From the NCBI GenBank assembly GCA_016934955.1, contig JAFGRY010000010.1, positions 121,889 to 185,888 of the forward strand: a DNA stretch of 64,000 bases, in the 5' to 3' direction. Both the position numbers and the translations under genes were made by a program. Positions 46,044 to 54,901 of this stretch are shown piece by piece. Origin of the DNA: a bacterium. GTDB lineage: Bacteria; Zhuqueibacterota; QNDG01; JAGLOF01. The notes under the pieces are model-generated. The model did no database searches, had not been told where the DNA came from, and saw only the letters and a list, made by a program, of their open reading frames with translations. Positions within the stretch are counted from its first letter, which is position 1; every line of letters begins with the position of its first letter.

Positions 46044-47327
46044 TCACAAGGCCAGACGGTGTCCCGGAAGCAGCACCGACACGGTCGTTCCCGAATGCTC
46101 CCCGCCGCAGATACTGTTGATCTCGATCTCGCCGTCATGCCGCTGCACGATACCGTAACAGATGGAAAGTCCCAGCCCGGTGCCTTCCTTTTTCGTGGTA
46201 AAAAAGGGATCGAAAATCTGATCGAGCTTGTCATCGGGAATACCGGGACCGTTGTCACGGAAACGGATGCGGCAGTATTCCCGGTCCGGCTGCTTTTCGC
46301 TCCTCGCCCTGTCAAGCATGATGCCGATATGTCCGCCGTTCTCCAGGGCCTGAATGGCATTGAGGATGATATTGAGAAACACCTGCTTGATCTGCGAAGG
46401 ATCGGCATCAACGAGGCCCTCGGCCTCCTCCTGCCTGAATTCGATGGTAACCCCGTTCTTCCGGGCGGTGGAAGCGATGAGTTTCTCAACCTGCTGAATC
46501 AGCCGCACCAGGTCGATCTCCTCTTTCTGCAGCTTTGCCGGTTTGGCGAAAGAGAGCATTCCCTGGATGATCTCATCGATCCGATCGACTTCACTGAGCA
46601 CTTCCGTGAGCATTTCGGACTGTTCGGGATCGGTCTGCTTCTTGTGCAGGTACTGGATGGTGCTTCGCATGGATGTGAGGGGATTCCTGATCTCATGGGC
46701 CGCTCCGGCGGCGATCTGTCCGATCGAGGCGAGGCGGTCGGCGCGGAACATCTTTCGCAGCCGGCTCTTCTGCTCCTTGTAGAGCATGGCGTTCTCGAAC
46801 GCCAGGGCCGACTGGCTGAGCAGGGTGGTGAGCAGCTCCCGTTCTTCCCGGGTGAAGGGTTCGCCCGCCTGTTTGCCGCCCAGCAGCACCATGCCGTTGA
46901 CATGATTCATGACGATGAGCGGGACGATAATTTCGATCCCCAGACCGGCGATCAGCTGCTGCTCCCGGTCCGAGAAAAAACTGACGACACCCGGTTCTTC
47001 CGGCACAACCAGCGTCGTCTCATTGACGGTAAGCCATTGCACCAGCTTGTCTTCCGCATAAAAGACCGCCCGCTCCGCGGGTATCCGTTCGCCGCCCCGG
47101 TAGTCCGCCAGGGTGAACCGATTGGTCTCCGGGTCACGCAGAAGAATGGCGACCCGGGAAACCGCCGCAATTTCATACAGCTTCCCCACGAGATTTTCGA
47201 GCAGCTGGTCGAGATCGACGATCAGTGTCAGACTTCTGGAAAACTCCGTGAGCGCCCGTTTGAAGTCGGGACCGCCCGGCCGGGTCCAAAGCCGTCTCAG
47301 CTGTCTCATGATACGCTTCTGTGTCAT
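46044..47327 (-). CDS. GAF-domain sensor histidine kinase
   Basis: 427 residues with no membrane segment, so cytoplasmic. The GAF domain (~35-185) is followed by HisKA with H-box AAGAAHEIRNPLTSM (~215) and a HATPase_c domain with N-box NIILNAIQALENGG, G1 DNGPGIP, FFTTKKEGTGLGL. It pairs with the NtrC-type regulator. No ribosome site precedes the ATG; a sigma-70 promoter places the likely transcript start at or very near the ATG. Confidence 0.92.
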   Translation of the reverse strand: MTQKRIMRQLRRLWTRPGGPDFKRALTEFSRSLTLIVDLDQLLENLVGKLYEIAAVSRVAILLRDPETNRFTLADYRGGERIPAERAVFYAEDKLVQWLTVNETTLVVPEEPGVVSFFSDREQQLIAGLGIEIIVPLIVMNHVNGMVLLGGKQAGEPFTREERELLTTLLSQSALAFENAMLYKEQKSRLRKMFRADRLASIGQIAAGAAHEIRNPLTSMRSTIQYLHKKQTDPEQSEMLTEVLSEVDRIDEIIQGMLSFAKPAKLQKEEIDLVRLIQQVEKLIASTARKNGVTIEFRQEEAEGLVDADPSQIKQVFLNIILNAIQALENGGHIGIMLDRARSEKQPDREYCRIRFRDNGPGIPDDKLDQIFDPFFTTKKEGTGLGLSICYGIVQRHDGEIEINSICGGEHSGTTVSVLLPGHRLAL

Positions 47328-47333
47328 AGCTGT

Positions 47334-47362
47334 ATTATATTAAATTCACCTGAGAAAAACAA
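47334..47362 (-). promoter_or_regulatory. Sigma-70 promoter for the kinase-regulator pair, probably leaderless
   Basis: Minus strand: TTGTTT (47362-47357), 17-base spacer, TATAAT (47339-47334). The expected start falls six to seven bases later, at the A of the ATG at 47327. This lets the two-component genes be expressed apart from the permease array. Confidence 0.5.
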
Positions 47363-47407
47363 ATCGAAAGTCGATACGATCCCCGCGGGGTTCCGGGCTG
47401 GCCGCGG

Positions 47408-48811
47408 CTATCGCACATCACATCTGAGCATGGCAATGAAGGCGCAGCCGGCGAGCAGGAGATTCCAGATGAGCAATCCGGCGATATCGAGAAGCGCGTT
47501 CCGGATATCGGCAAGCAGCACCTGCGGCCGCTCCCGGAAGCGGGGAAAATCCGATTTATCGCCGGTGTATTCTTCTGCCCGGGGGGATTCGATAGTAAAC
47601 GGTTCGCCCTTGAATTCAGTGCTCATGCCAAAGGAGTAGACCGACGTTGTGATCAGTTTCCCGGTTTTCCGCAGGATATAGTCGTCATAGACCGCGGAAT
47701 AGCGCTGGATCTCCTGCATGAACCTGTCCTGCCGCAGCGGTCCGCTGTCCGCCAGGCTCTCCGCGGCGAACTGAAACAGTGACACCGGGGAAATGCGGGA
47801 GACCAGACGCGTCATCCTGTTTCTTTCGCGCACCGCGTTACGGTATTCCGAAAAATGATTTCTCAGCAGCTCCTGCCCTGCCATGAACGCCTTATCGGTC
47901 TCGGCGAGAATTTCCTCTTTCGTGGTGAATTCACCTTTTTCACTCCTGGACAGGATATCCTGGATCCGATCCCAGATATCCTTCTGGATCATGGGGCCGG
48001 TCTTCTGCGCCATCTCGAACTCACCGGGAATGGATGAAATATACCCGGAGACGATCGCCGCCATACCGGGAACGATTGACGTGAAGCAGAGCCAGCATGA
48101 AAGCAGCGTCAGCAGCACCACCGACGATTTTGTGATCAGCGCGGACAATGTCAGTCCAAGGAGGATGAATATCGAAAAATACCCGCTGGAGAGGAGGACA
48201 AAAATCAGCAGCCGCGCAACAAGCACCGGACTGAAAAGGGCCGGCATGTAGAGCGTGATGATGATAAGACTGACCAGCATACCCGCTGCCAGGGGCACGA
48301 GCAGGGCGAAAAGAATGGATGCATATTTGGCGGCGATGATCCGGGCCCGTCCCAGCGAATTGGACATGATCAGCCGCAGGGTCCCCTGTTCCTTTTCCCC
48401 CGAAATACTGCGGTAGGCCAGCAGCAGGGCGAAGAGGCTGAAGACGATCTTGACGATGAACGCCCAGTCCAGATTGGGGACATCCATCATTTTGTAATTT
48501 CGTTCACCGCTGCTGTCCGGAGACATGCTTCCCCGCGGCCGCAGTCTTACCTGAAAGGGCTGCGTTCTGAGACCGCCGTCCGCGATGAAAGAAAATAGCC
48601 CCGGCGCGCGATGACAGGCGGTCATTACTGTACTGGGGTTGTTATACGTCTCCGTAACCTGCTTATTGTACATGTCCGTCTGTTCCTGAAACGAATCAAC
48701 GGCAACCCAGGCGCCGACGGCGAAGAGAATAATACTGATTATCATGAGCACAAAGAACTGCAGGCTGTGAATGTGCTCGAGAAACTCCCTGGTGATAATT
48801 GTCTTTATCAT
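47408..48811 (-). CDS. ABC-2/DUF3526-like permease, array member 9
   Basis: 467 residues; the last permease of the array in transcription order. N-terminal TREFLEHIHSLQFF leads into the first helix. An outer loop (~40-115) contains the Cys/His stretch MTACHRAPGLFSF. The cytoplasmic coupling motif is ISGEKEQGTLRLIMSNSLGR, four helices follow, then the second outer domain with RISPVSLFQFAAESLADSG and SDFPRFRERP, and a final helix ending MLRCDVR (Cys in place of Tyr). It starts one base after the stop of member 8. Confidence 0.82.
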   Translation of the reverse strand: MIKTIITREFLEHIHSLQFFVLMIISIILFAVGAWVAVDSFQEQTDMYNKQVTETYNNPSTVMTACHRAPGLFSFIADGGLRTQPFQVRLRPRGSMSPDSSGERNYKMMDVPNLDWAFIVKIVFSLFALLLAYRSISGEKEQGTLRLIMSNSLGRARIIAAKYASILFALLVPLAAGMLVSLIIITLYMPALFSPVLVARLLIFVLLSSGYFSIFILLGLTLSALITKSSVVLLTLLSCWLCFTSIVPGMAAIVSGYISSIPGEFEMAQKTGPMIQKDIWDRIQDILSRSEKGEFTTKEEILAETDKAFMAGQELLRNHFSEYRNAVRERNRMTRLVSRISPVSLFQFAAESLADSGPLRQDRFMQEIQRYSAVYDDYILRKTGKLITTSVYSFGMSTEFKGEPFTIESPRAEEYTGDKSDFPRFRERPQVLLADIRNALLDIAGLLIWNLLLAGCAFIAMLRCDVR

Positions 48812-48812
48812 C

Positions 48813-50147
48813 TCAGCGGATATCCTTTCTCAGGAATGTGACAAAACCAAGGACAAAGAAAACCACGGAAAACAGAAAGAGAATGAGCAGCTGCGGCAGC
48901 ATGGCGGATACGCTCTCCCCGACAGACGGGCTGGCATAGGTAAACGGCTCTTGATTGTTCATCTCCTCCCGGTACCGGTTCCTGTCGGTATAGAGCAGTT
49001 CCCGGACCTCCCGGTACCGGGAATAGGCCCTTTCGACACCATCCATAAACCGTTCATATTCAATGATATCCGTACCGGCAAACCGCGTCATGGCCGCGTC
49101 GAAGAGTACTGCTGGTGATATCAGGGAGAGATCCCTGGCCAGACGCACCTGCCGGGAGAGTTTGTCGGCGAATCGTTTTCTCACCTGATATTCCAGTTCC
49201 GTTTTCTGCGCCGCCAGTTCAAAATTCTTCCTCCCGAGCTCACGGTACCGCTCCTCGTTCCCGTGCATGCTGTAATACTCGGTCCGGATTCGTTCGTACT
49301 CCTCGCGATACGGTTCGAACACGGACTGTTCCTCCTGCCTGATCTCTTCCGCTGACGGCAGTGTCATGATTTTTTTTGAAAGGATCACGCCGAGATTTGG
49401 CACGATCACGATCAGAAAAATCCACACCTGCAGCAGAATCATGAGTGCGGTGGCCGACCGCCTGACAACAGTGGAAACAAAGAGGGTCATCGTATAGAAC
49501 GCGATGAGATAGAGCAGCGAGACACCGTACATGAGCGCGATTCTCCCCAGGAGGCCGGCAGTCACCGGGACAGCCGGATGGATCATGAGAATGAGTGTCG
49601 CGCAGAGCAGCGAGACCGTGACCGCGGCGAAAATGACGATCATCCCCCCGAAAAATTTTCCCAGGAGCACTTTGTCGCGGGGAACACTGTTGGACAGGGC
49701 CAATTTGAGTGTTCCCTGCTCCTTCTCTTCGGCGATCGCGTTATAGGCGAGGAAAATGACAATGAGACTGAGCACGACACGGACCGTAAAGGCGAAATCG
49801 ATGGATGTGAAATCAAAAAAACGGACATCGCTCTGACTGGCGAAGCCCATGTACCCCGATGTTTTCTCGGGAAGATTGTAATAGGTGAATTCGATCCTGC
49901 TGCCGAGCTTTTTATCCATGCCCTGGGCCAGTGTGCTGAGCACGAGGGGTGCACGGAAAATCTCGACCTGAAAACTCCGTTCAGCATGTTCGCCGGCGCT
50001 CAGATAATCCTGCTGCCGCTGCCGGTAATCACCGATGTTGACCAGCGTGCTGATCACTACCAGGCCGACGGTGAACACCAGCCCGATCAGGAACCGTGAT
50101 GATTTAAAGTATTCCAGCACTTCCCGTTTGATTATCGCCCCCGTCAT
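48813..50147 (-). CDS. ABC-2/DUF3526-like permease, array member 8
   Basis: 444 residues from the ATG at 50147 (AAAGGAC upstream); the frame is open further but that part overlaps the 82-aa gene. The first outer loop mentions AEHAERSFQVEIFRAPLVLS. The coupling motif IAEEKEQGTLKLALSNSVPR has Glu-Glu before KE. The second outer domain is long, with charged helices (EEIRQEEQSVFEPYREEYER), LISPAVLFDAAMTRFAGTD and NQEPFTYASPS instead of the usual D-x-P-x-F. The tail is LRKDIR. Confidence 0.82.
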   Translation of the reverse strand: MTGAIIKREVLEYFKSSRFLIGLVFTVGLVVISTLVNIGDYRQRQQDYLSAGEHAERSFQVEIFRAPLVLSTLAQGMDKKLGSRIEFTYYNLPEKTSGYMGFASQSDVRFFDFTSIDFAFTVRVVLSLIVIFLAYNAIAEEKEQGTLKLALSNSVPRDKVLLGKFFGGMIVIFAAVTVSLLCATLILMIHPAVPVTAGLLGRIALMYGVSLLYLIAFYTMTLFVSTVVRRSATALMILLQVWIFLIVIVPNLGVILSKKIMTLPSAEEIRQEEQSVFEPYREEYERIRTEYYSMHGNEERYRELGRKNFELAAQKTELEYQVRKRFADKLSRQVRLARDLSLISPAVLFDAAMTRFAGTDIIEYERFMDGVERAYSRYREVRELLYTDRNRYREEMNNQEPFTYASPSVGESVSAMLPQLLILFLFSVVFFVLGFVTFLRKDIR

Positions 50148-50203
50148 ATGCCCGTCCTTTTCATCAGTATGCCCGTTATGGTTTCCCGATGGATGAGATC
50201 GGA

Positions 50204-50452
50204 TCAGCCGCCGAATTCCCTGAACGCCGCATCGAGATACGATACGGCAGCATCCCGATCGTATCCCGAACGCCGCATCAGTTCCGTGTCGAAATAGACC
50301 CCGTCGGCAAAAAATCCCGCCTTCCATTCGTTCCCGCAGAGCCTGTCAAGTATGAACCCCTGAGCCAGCCCGTAGTAGTAGCAGCGGGTGAGTATCCGGT
50401 TTTCATCATCCACTGTTTTTATAATTAACAATTCATAATCTATTAACATCAC
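50204..50452 (-). CDS. Hypothetical protein, 82 aa, within the permease array
   Basis: Starts GTG 50452 (or ATG 50449), overlapping the end of member 7, and ends 57 bases before member 8. Its composition is protein-like (RCYYYGLAQGFILDRLCGNEWKAG; ADGVYFDTELMRRSGYDRDAAV). No signal or membrane helix. It faintly recalls the C-terminal helices of some gluzincin peptidases, so it could be the remnant of a lost peptidase gene. Not recognised otherwise. Confidence 0.5.
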   Translation of the reverse strand: MMLIDYELLIIKTVDDENRILTRCYYYGLAQGFILDRLCGNEWKAGFFADGVYFDTELMRRSGYDRDAAVSYLDAAFREFGG

Positions 50453-51879
50453 CGCACATCATACCGCTGAAACGAGATATGCCCGGCCGCATAGAGCAGG
50501 GCGCAAAAAAGAAACAGAAGCAGAAACGACGGCAGCGACGCCTGCACATTGTCGGCGAGGGAGAGCCGCTTTTCCCTGAACACCGGTACATCGCGCAGCG
50601 ATAAAGGAATTCGGGAGAGCGACTCATAGGCGGCCGCGTCTTCGGGACTCGCTTCCGTACCAAAACGGTAGAACCAGCGGGTGGGCAGCGGGTAATGGTC
50701 ATAGAGAAACTGCCGCTGGGTCATCTTAAAATCGACTGCCTGCCGGTAAAATTTTCTGTAGTGATATATCCCTGTTTCAGCCGCCGACTCGATCCCGCTC
50801 CGGTACACCGCGGTCGGAGATACAAACGTCCAGGCCCTGGCGGTGAGTACCTGCCGTATCTGCTGGTTCCGGAACTGTTCGATAACCTCCGACCAGGCAT
50901 CGGCCGCCACGATCGCCCGCTCCAGCGGCTCTCCGGGCGACCAGTGCCCGCTCAGAGAAGCGCCGCTAATACGGGGATTGTCGCGGTTGTAGGACGTGAC
51001 CGCCTCTTCCCATGCTGTGTTCGCCCGGTCATACACCGTCTCCCGGGTCGGGATTTTCACTACATCGCTGGCGATCATGCCGCCGGTGCTCGGGATCACC
51101 ACAACCAGCAGCGCCCAGATGAGAAGGCCCGCCACCAGGCTGGTAGACTCACTGGACGACCTGGCGGAAATGAAAAGACCGATGAGGATATAGCAGGACA
51201 GATAGAGAAACGTCAGCGCCAGGCTCAGAAGAATACGGGTGATATCAGCGGCCTGCAGCACGATGCCCCCGATAGTGACAATCAGCAGCTGGATCAAGGT
51301 GCCGAGGAGTACGGGAATACCGAGGGCGATCAGGGCACCGCTGAATTTGCCTGACATGAGGTGACTGCGGGGAACCGCATGAGCGACAATCAGCCGCAGC
51401 GTTCCCTGCTCCTTCTCCCCGCAGAACGCGTCATAGACGAGAATGATCGCCGCAAAACTGAGGATGACCCCGAATATCAGAGCCCAGTCCAGGCCGGCGA
51501 AATACCCCAGAAAAATGTTGGAGCGTATTTTCTTATAGGGACCGTAGAGCTTGAAAGCCGAAGGGCTGTAGGCGTTGGGCAGGTTTTTCCCCTGCCCTTC
51601 ACTGATAAAACCGAGATGATTGGGCGAAGCGTAAATAAAGGGTCCCCGCCAATTGAAAGAGAAGAGCTGAAACAGCGCCGCCGGACGGTCCACGATACGG
51701 GACACCGTCTCCATGGTTTCCGCGGTGTTGCGATTGAAATCGGCCGTCTGCTGCCGGTGTTCCTGTAAAAAGAGAAGGCCTCCGGTCGACATGAGTGCGA
51801 TCAGCAGCAGAAAAGTGATCAGCAGCCTGAGACTTTTTGTGTGATCCATCAATTCCCGGATAATAATCGTCCAGATCAT
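50449..51879 (-). CDS. ABC-2/DUF3526-like permease, array member 7
   Basis: 476 residues. N-terminus MIWTIIIRELMDHTKSLRLL. First outer loop ~40-130 (RPAALFQLFSFNWRGPFIYA). Coupling motif FCGEKEQGTLRLIVAHAVPR (His for Asn). Helices ~195-285, then the second outer domain with FVSPTAVYRSGIESAAETG and LRDVPVFREKR. The tail is FQRYDVR. Its stop is four bases inside the 82-aa gene start, and it follows member 6 by 17 bases. Confidence 0.83.
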   Translation of the reverse strand: MIWTIIIRELMDHTKSLRLLITFLLLIALMSTGGLLFLQEHRQQTADFNRNTAETMETVSRIVDRPAALFQLFSFNWRGPFIYASPNHLGFISEGQGKNLPNAYSPSAFKLYGPYKKIRSNIFLGYFAGLDWALIFGVILSFAAIILVYDAFCGEKEQGTLRLIVAHAVPRSHLMSGKFSGALIALGIPVLLGTLIQLLIVTIGGIVLQAADITRILLSLALTFLYLSCYILIGLFISARSSSESTSLVAGLLIWALLVVVIPSTGGMIASDVVKIPTRETVYDRANTAWEEAVTSYNRDNPRISGASLSGHWSPGEPLERAIVAADAWSEVIEQFRNQQIRQVLTARAWTFVSPTAVYRSGIESAAETGIYHYRKFYRQAVDFKMTQRQFLYDHYPLPTRWFYRFGTEASPEDAAAYESLSRIPLSLRDVPVFREKRLSLADNVQASLPSFLLLFLFCALLYAAGHISFQRYDVR

Positions 51880-51896
51880 CGCAGGTCCCTCATCGT

Positions 51897-53456
51897 TCAG
51901 CGGACATCGGCCCGCAGGAAGGCCGCCCAGCAGGCGACCGCAAATATGATAGTGAGCAGCAGCAGGATAGCCAGCTCCGGCAGAGCGCTGTAGAGGCTCT
52001 CGAACGGTCCCGGAATGGAAAAACTGAACTCCGGCAGGTCCGAAAGGTCCAGCGGCCGGGCCGTTTCATCGGAATAGAGCCTTTCAATAACCGCCTCGAC
52101 ACCCTCTTCCCCCCGGGTGCGCCGGATCTCCTCCAGCGTCGCGGTTGCGGGAAAGGCTTCCGCGGGGTGATAGGTGATCAGCCGGTACCCGGACAATCCG
52201 TCGTGGTCGCGCATGTACTGAATCAGCCGCTGCCGGTACTGTTCCGCCTGTTCCAGAAACCGCAGCTGCGCCGAGGCGTCGGTCGCGGCGATAATCGAGG
52301 CATACCTGAAAAACACCCAGGCCGGCGACAGCCGCGACAGCTGATTGACAAGCCCTGCTTGTCTGAAGAGCCGCTGGTGGTATTCGTGATGCACTCTATA
52401 GATCCGATTTTCGTACTCGATCAGCAGATTATGGCCGAAGACAGACCCCTCGATGAGCCATTCCGCCACTTCCCGGGGTGCGAACCCGAGGTGATAGGCA
52501 TAAGGGAAACTCCCGGTCATGACGCTGCGGCCCCGAATGACGTTCCAGTCATGCTCCGGCCGCGGGTGGGATTCCGTGTAACGGGCCACCTCCTGCTGCC
52601 ACTCACTCCGCAGCCTGTCCGCCTGCTCATCGACCACCGACTGGCTTTCAACGGGTCTGAGATAACGGGCAATATAGACAACCGCCGGCGGCAGGATCAT
52701 CACGAAAGACACCCAGATGAACAGGAGAAAGACCAGGGAGGTGGCGGACCGTTTCATGAGAATTGAAAACAGCACGCCCAGAGCGAAAAAAAGCGACAGA
52801 AACAGGACAGCGCCCGGGAAGAGCAGCAGCAGACGCAGCATATCCGCTCCGGCCAGGTGTATTGCGGGATGGAGCAATACCAGGAGCAGAGCGGAAAGAA
52901 ATCCGGCCAGCAGGGGCACCATGATGCTGGCAAGACCGCCGATGACATTACCGGCAAGGAACACGTGCCGGGGCACCCTGTTGGCCAGCACCATCCTGAG
53001 AGTGCCGTTCTCCTTTTCCCCGGACACCACATTGTAGGAAAAGAGCAGCACTGCCAGGCTGAGGACGACCTGGATAATAGTGATCATATCCAGTCCGGCA
53101 AAGACGGCAAGCAGGGGGTTGTCCTCCTCGGCGCCGCCGACCATGGCCGGGGCCTCGTTATGCGCCACCGCAACGCTCTTGGCGAGGCGCCGGTCGGCTC
53201 CGGCGCTGAACACGCTCATGGGCAGCGGCGCCCGGTCGAGCCTGACCGACAGCATGGCCCAGACGGACACTTCCCGCAGCTGGTCCCGGTGCTCCTGCAG
53301 GGCCGTGCGGTACTGCAGCTGCCGCTTGCTGTAATCGTTGATCAGGACCGCGGTGCTCGACACGAAAAGAATTTCTATCAGCACCGCGGCGATTAAAAAC
53401 CGGGACGTAAGCAGATTGTCGAGAAATCGTCGTTTGATAATCGTGGAAAGCATCAT
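51897..53456 (-). CDS. ABC-2/DUF3526-like permease, array member 6
   Basis: 519 residues from the ATG at 53456 (TTGGAG upstream; a second ATG is three bases on). The longer frame upstream overlaps member 5 and is not used. First outer loop includes RLDRAPLPMSVFSAGADRRL. Coupling motif VSGEKENGTLRMVLANRVPR. The second outer domain is extended (~300-480), with SRLSPAWVFFRYASIIAATD and DLSDLPEFSFSIPGP. The tail is FLRADVR (Ala in place of Tyr). Confidence 0.82.
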   Translation of the reverse strand: MMLSTIIKRRFLDNLLTSRFLIAAVLIEILFVSSTAVLINDYSKRQLQYRTALQEHRDQLREVSVWAMLSVRLDRAPLPMSVFSAGADRRLAKSVAVAHNEAPAMVGGAEEDNPLLAVFAGLDMITIIQVVLSLAVLLFSYNVVSGEKENGTLRMVLANRVPRHVFLAGNVIGGLASIMVPLLAGFLSALLLVLLHPAIHLAGADMLRLLLLFPGAVLFLSLFFALGVLFSILMKRSATSLVFLLFIWVSFVMILPPAVVYIARYLRPVESQSVVDEQADRLRSEWQQEVARYTESHPRPEHDWNVIRGRSVMTGSFPYAYHLGFAPREVAEWLIEGSVFGHNLLIEYENRIYRVHHEYHQRLFRQAGLVNQLSRLSPAWVFFRYASIIAATDASAQLRFLEQAEQYRQRLIQYMRDHDGLSGYRLITYHPAEAFPATATLEEIRRTRGEEGVEAVIERLYSDETARPLDLSDLPEFSFSIPGPFESLYSALPELAILLLLTIIFAVACWAAFLRADVR

Positions 53457-53499
53457 GTGTCTCCAATTGTCCCTGGTCGTTCGGCTGTATTTCCGCGCC

Positions 53500-54897
53500 C
53501 TACCTGACATCGTACCTGATGAAGACAACAAAACTGAGCGCGAACAGAATGACGGTGTACAGCACACACACAAGCACATATATCAGTGCGGCATCGATTC
53601 TGTTGCTGATATCAGGGGCCGTCTCCTGGAAGAGCGGCACGCTGCTGAAGGGCACCGGTTTTCGGGTCGTGGATATATCCTCCACCGGATTGTACCAGTG
53701 GGGGCTGTCATCGTCAGCCGCGTCCAGATCCTTGAAGTATTGCAGAAGCCTGGCCTGGTAGAGATGCATATCGTCCCAGGTCTTGCGGAATCGGGTATAT
53801 CCGCCGCCTACCGCCGATTCCGACAGGTACTCAAACAGGCAGATCGGTGATGCCACCGTTGCCATGCGGGTCCTTTCAAACTGCCGGAACATCTCCTGAA
53901 TGTGCGGCTTTAAAATGCGCTGCCGGGCCTCCATCCGCTTCATCATCAGGTCGGCCCGCAATTCATGCCGCGGATAAAAGGGGTCGCTTCCCCGGTAGGA
54001 CCAGCTTCCTTCCGGTGCATTATTATTGAGATCATCATACGCCTGATCGACCCTTTCATCCACCGCTTGCGAGGAGACGATGCTGAAGAACCGTTTGGCT
54101 GCGAACGTGGCGGAATTGGGGATGATCACCGCAAAGAGAAGCCAGGCCGAGAGGCAGATCAGCAGACTCACATTGGCGCTCCTGGTCATAACTGAAGCCA
54201 GCAGACCGATGGCGGCCATGTTCAGAAAGAAAATGAATGCAAAAAGAATGAATCCGACTATCTCCAGAATCAGCCCGGCGGTGAGCACGGTCTGCCCCGA
54301 GATCGTAACGACAAGCATGCTGATCAGGATTCCCAGCACAAGCATGATCATGGTGGTCAGCACTGTCGCGACCCACTTCCCGAAGAGCACCGTGCCCCGT
54401 GAGAGAGGATTGGAAAGGGTGAGAGAGAGCGTCCCTGCCTCTTTTTCACCGCTCACGCTGTCAAACGTGAACAACAGCACAAGGAACCCCATGATCACGG
54501 TGACGATGAAGGTCCAGTTCATCTCCTGGAACTTATTCAAAAACGGATTCGCGCTGCCGCGCTTGTTCATGAACGTCGACACTTCCCAGGCGCTGAATTC
54601 AATCACATTGGGCAGATATGTTTCCTTGCAGTCGGCAATGAAACTGTTTTGCCTGGGCTTCATGAGATAGATACGTTTATCCACGGCCAGGCGGCCGACA
54701 TTACTCTCTGCCTGTTCCCGCATATTCTCACGAAACTGACTCTCAAAATCCGTGTACTGCAGCATTCGATGTTCCTGCCCCTTCAGGGATGATATGGTCC
54801 CGATTGCAAAGGCGCTTACGACCACGAGAATACCAATTTGAAAACGGAGATTGAACAGATGATTTTGAATCTCCCGTAAAATGACGGCTTTCAGCAT
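53500..54897 (-). CDS. ABC-2/DUF3526-like permease, array member 5
   Basis: 465 residues. N-terminus MLKAVILREIQNHLFNLRFQ. First outer loop with VDKRIYLMKPRQNSFIADCK. Coupling motif VSGEKEAGTLSLTLSNPLSR. Helices ~165-265; second outer domain with VASPICLFEYLSESAVGGG and SSVPLFQETAP. The tail is FIRYDVR. Its start lies four bases after the stop of member 4. Confidence 0.83.
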   Translation of the reverse strand: MLKAVILREIQNHLFNLRFQIGILVVVSAFAIGTISSLKGQEHRMLQYTDFESQFRENMREQAESNVGRLAVDKRIYLMKPRQNSFIADCKETYLPNVIEFSAWEVSTFMNKRGSANPFLNKFQEMNWTFIVTVIMGFLVLLFTFDSVSGEKEAGTLSLTLSNPLSRGTVLFGKWVATVLTTMIMLVLGILISMLVVTISGQTVLTAGLILEIVGFILFAFIFFLNMAAIGLLASVMTRSANVSLLICLSAWLLFAVIIPNSATFAAKRFFSIVSSQAVDERVDQAYDDLNNNAPEGSWSYRGSDPFYPRHELRADLMMKRMEARQRILKPHIQEMFRQFERTRMATVASPICLFEYLSESAVGGGYTRFRKTWDDMHLYQARLLQYFKDLDAADDDSPHWYNPVEDISTTRKPVPFSSVPLFQETAPDISNRIDAALIYVLVCVLYTVILFALSFVVFIRYDVR

Positions 54898-54901
54898 GAC
54901 A

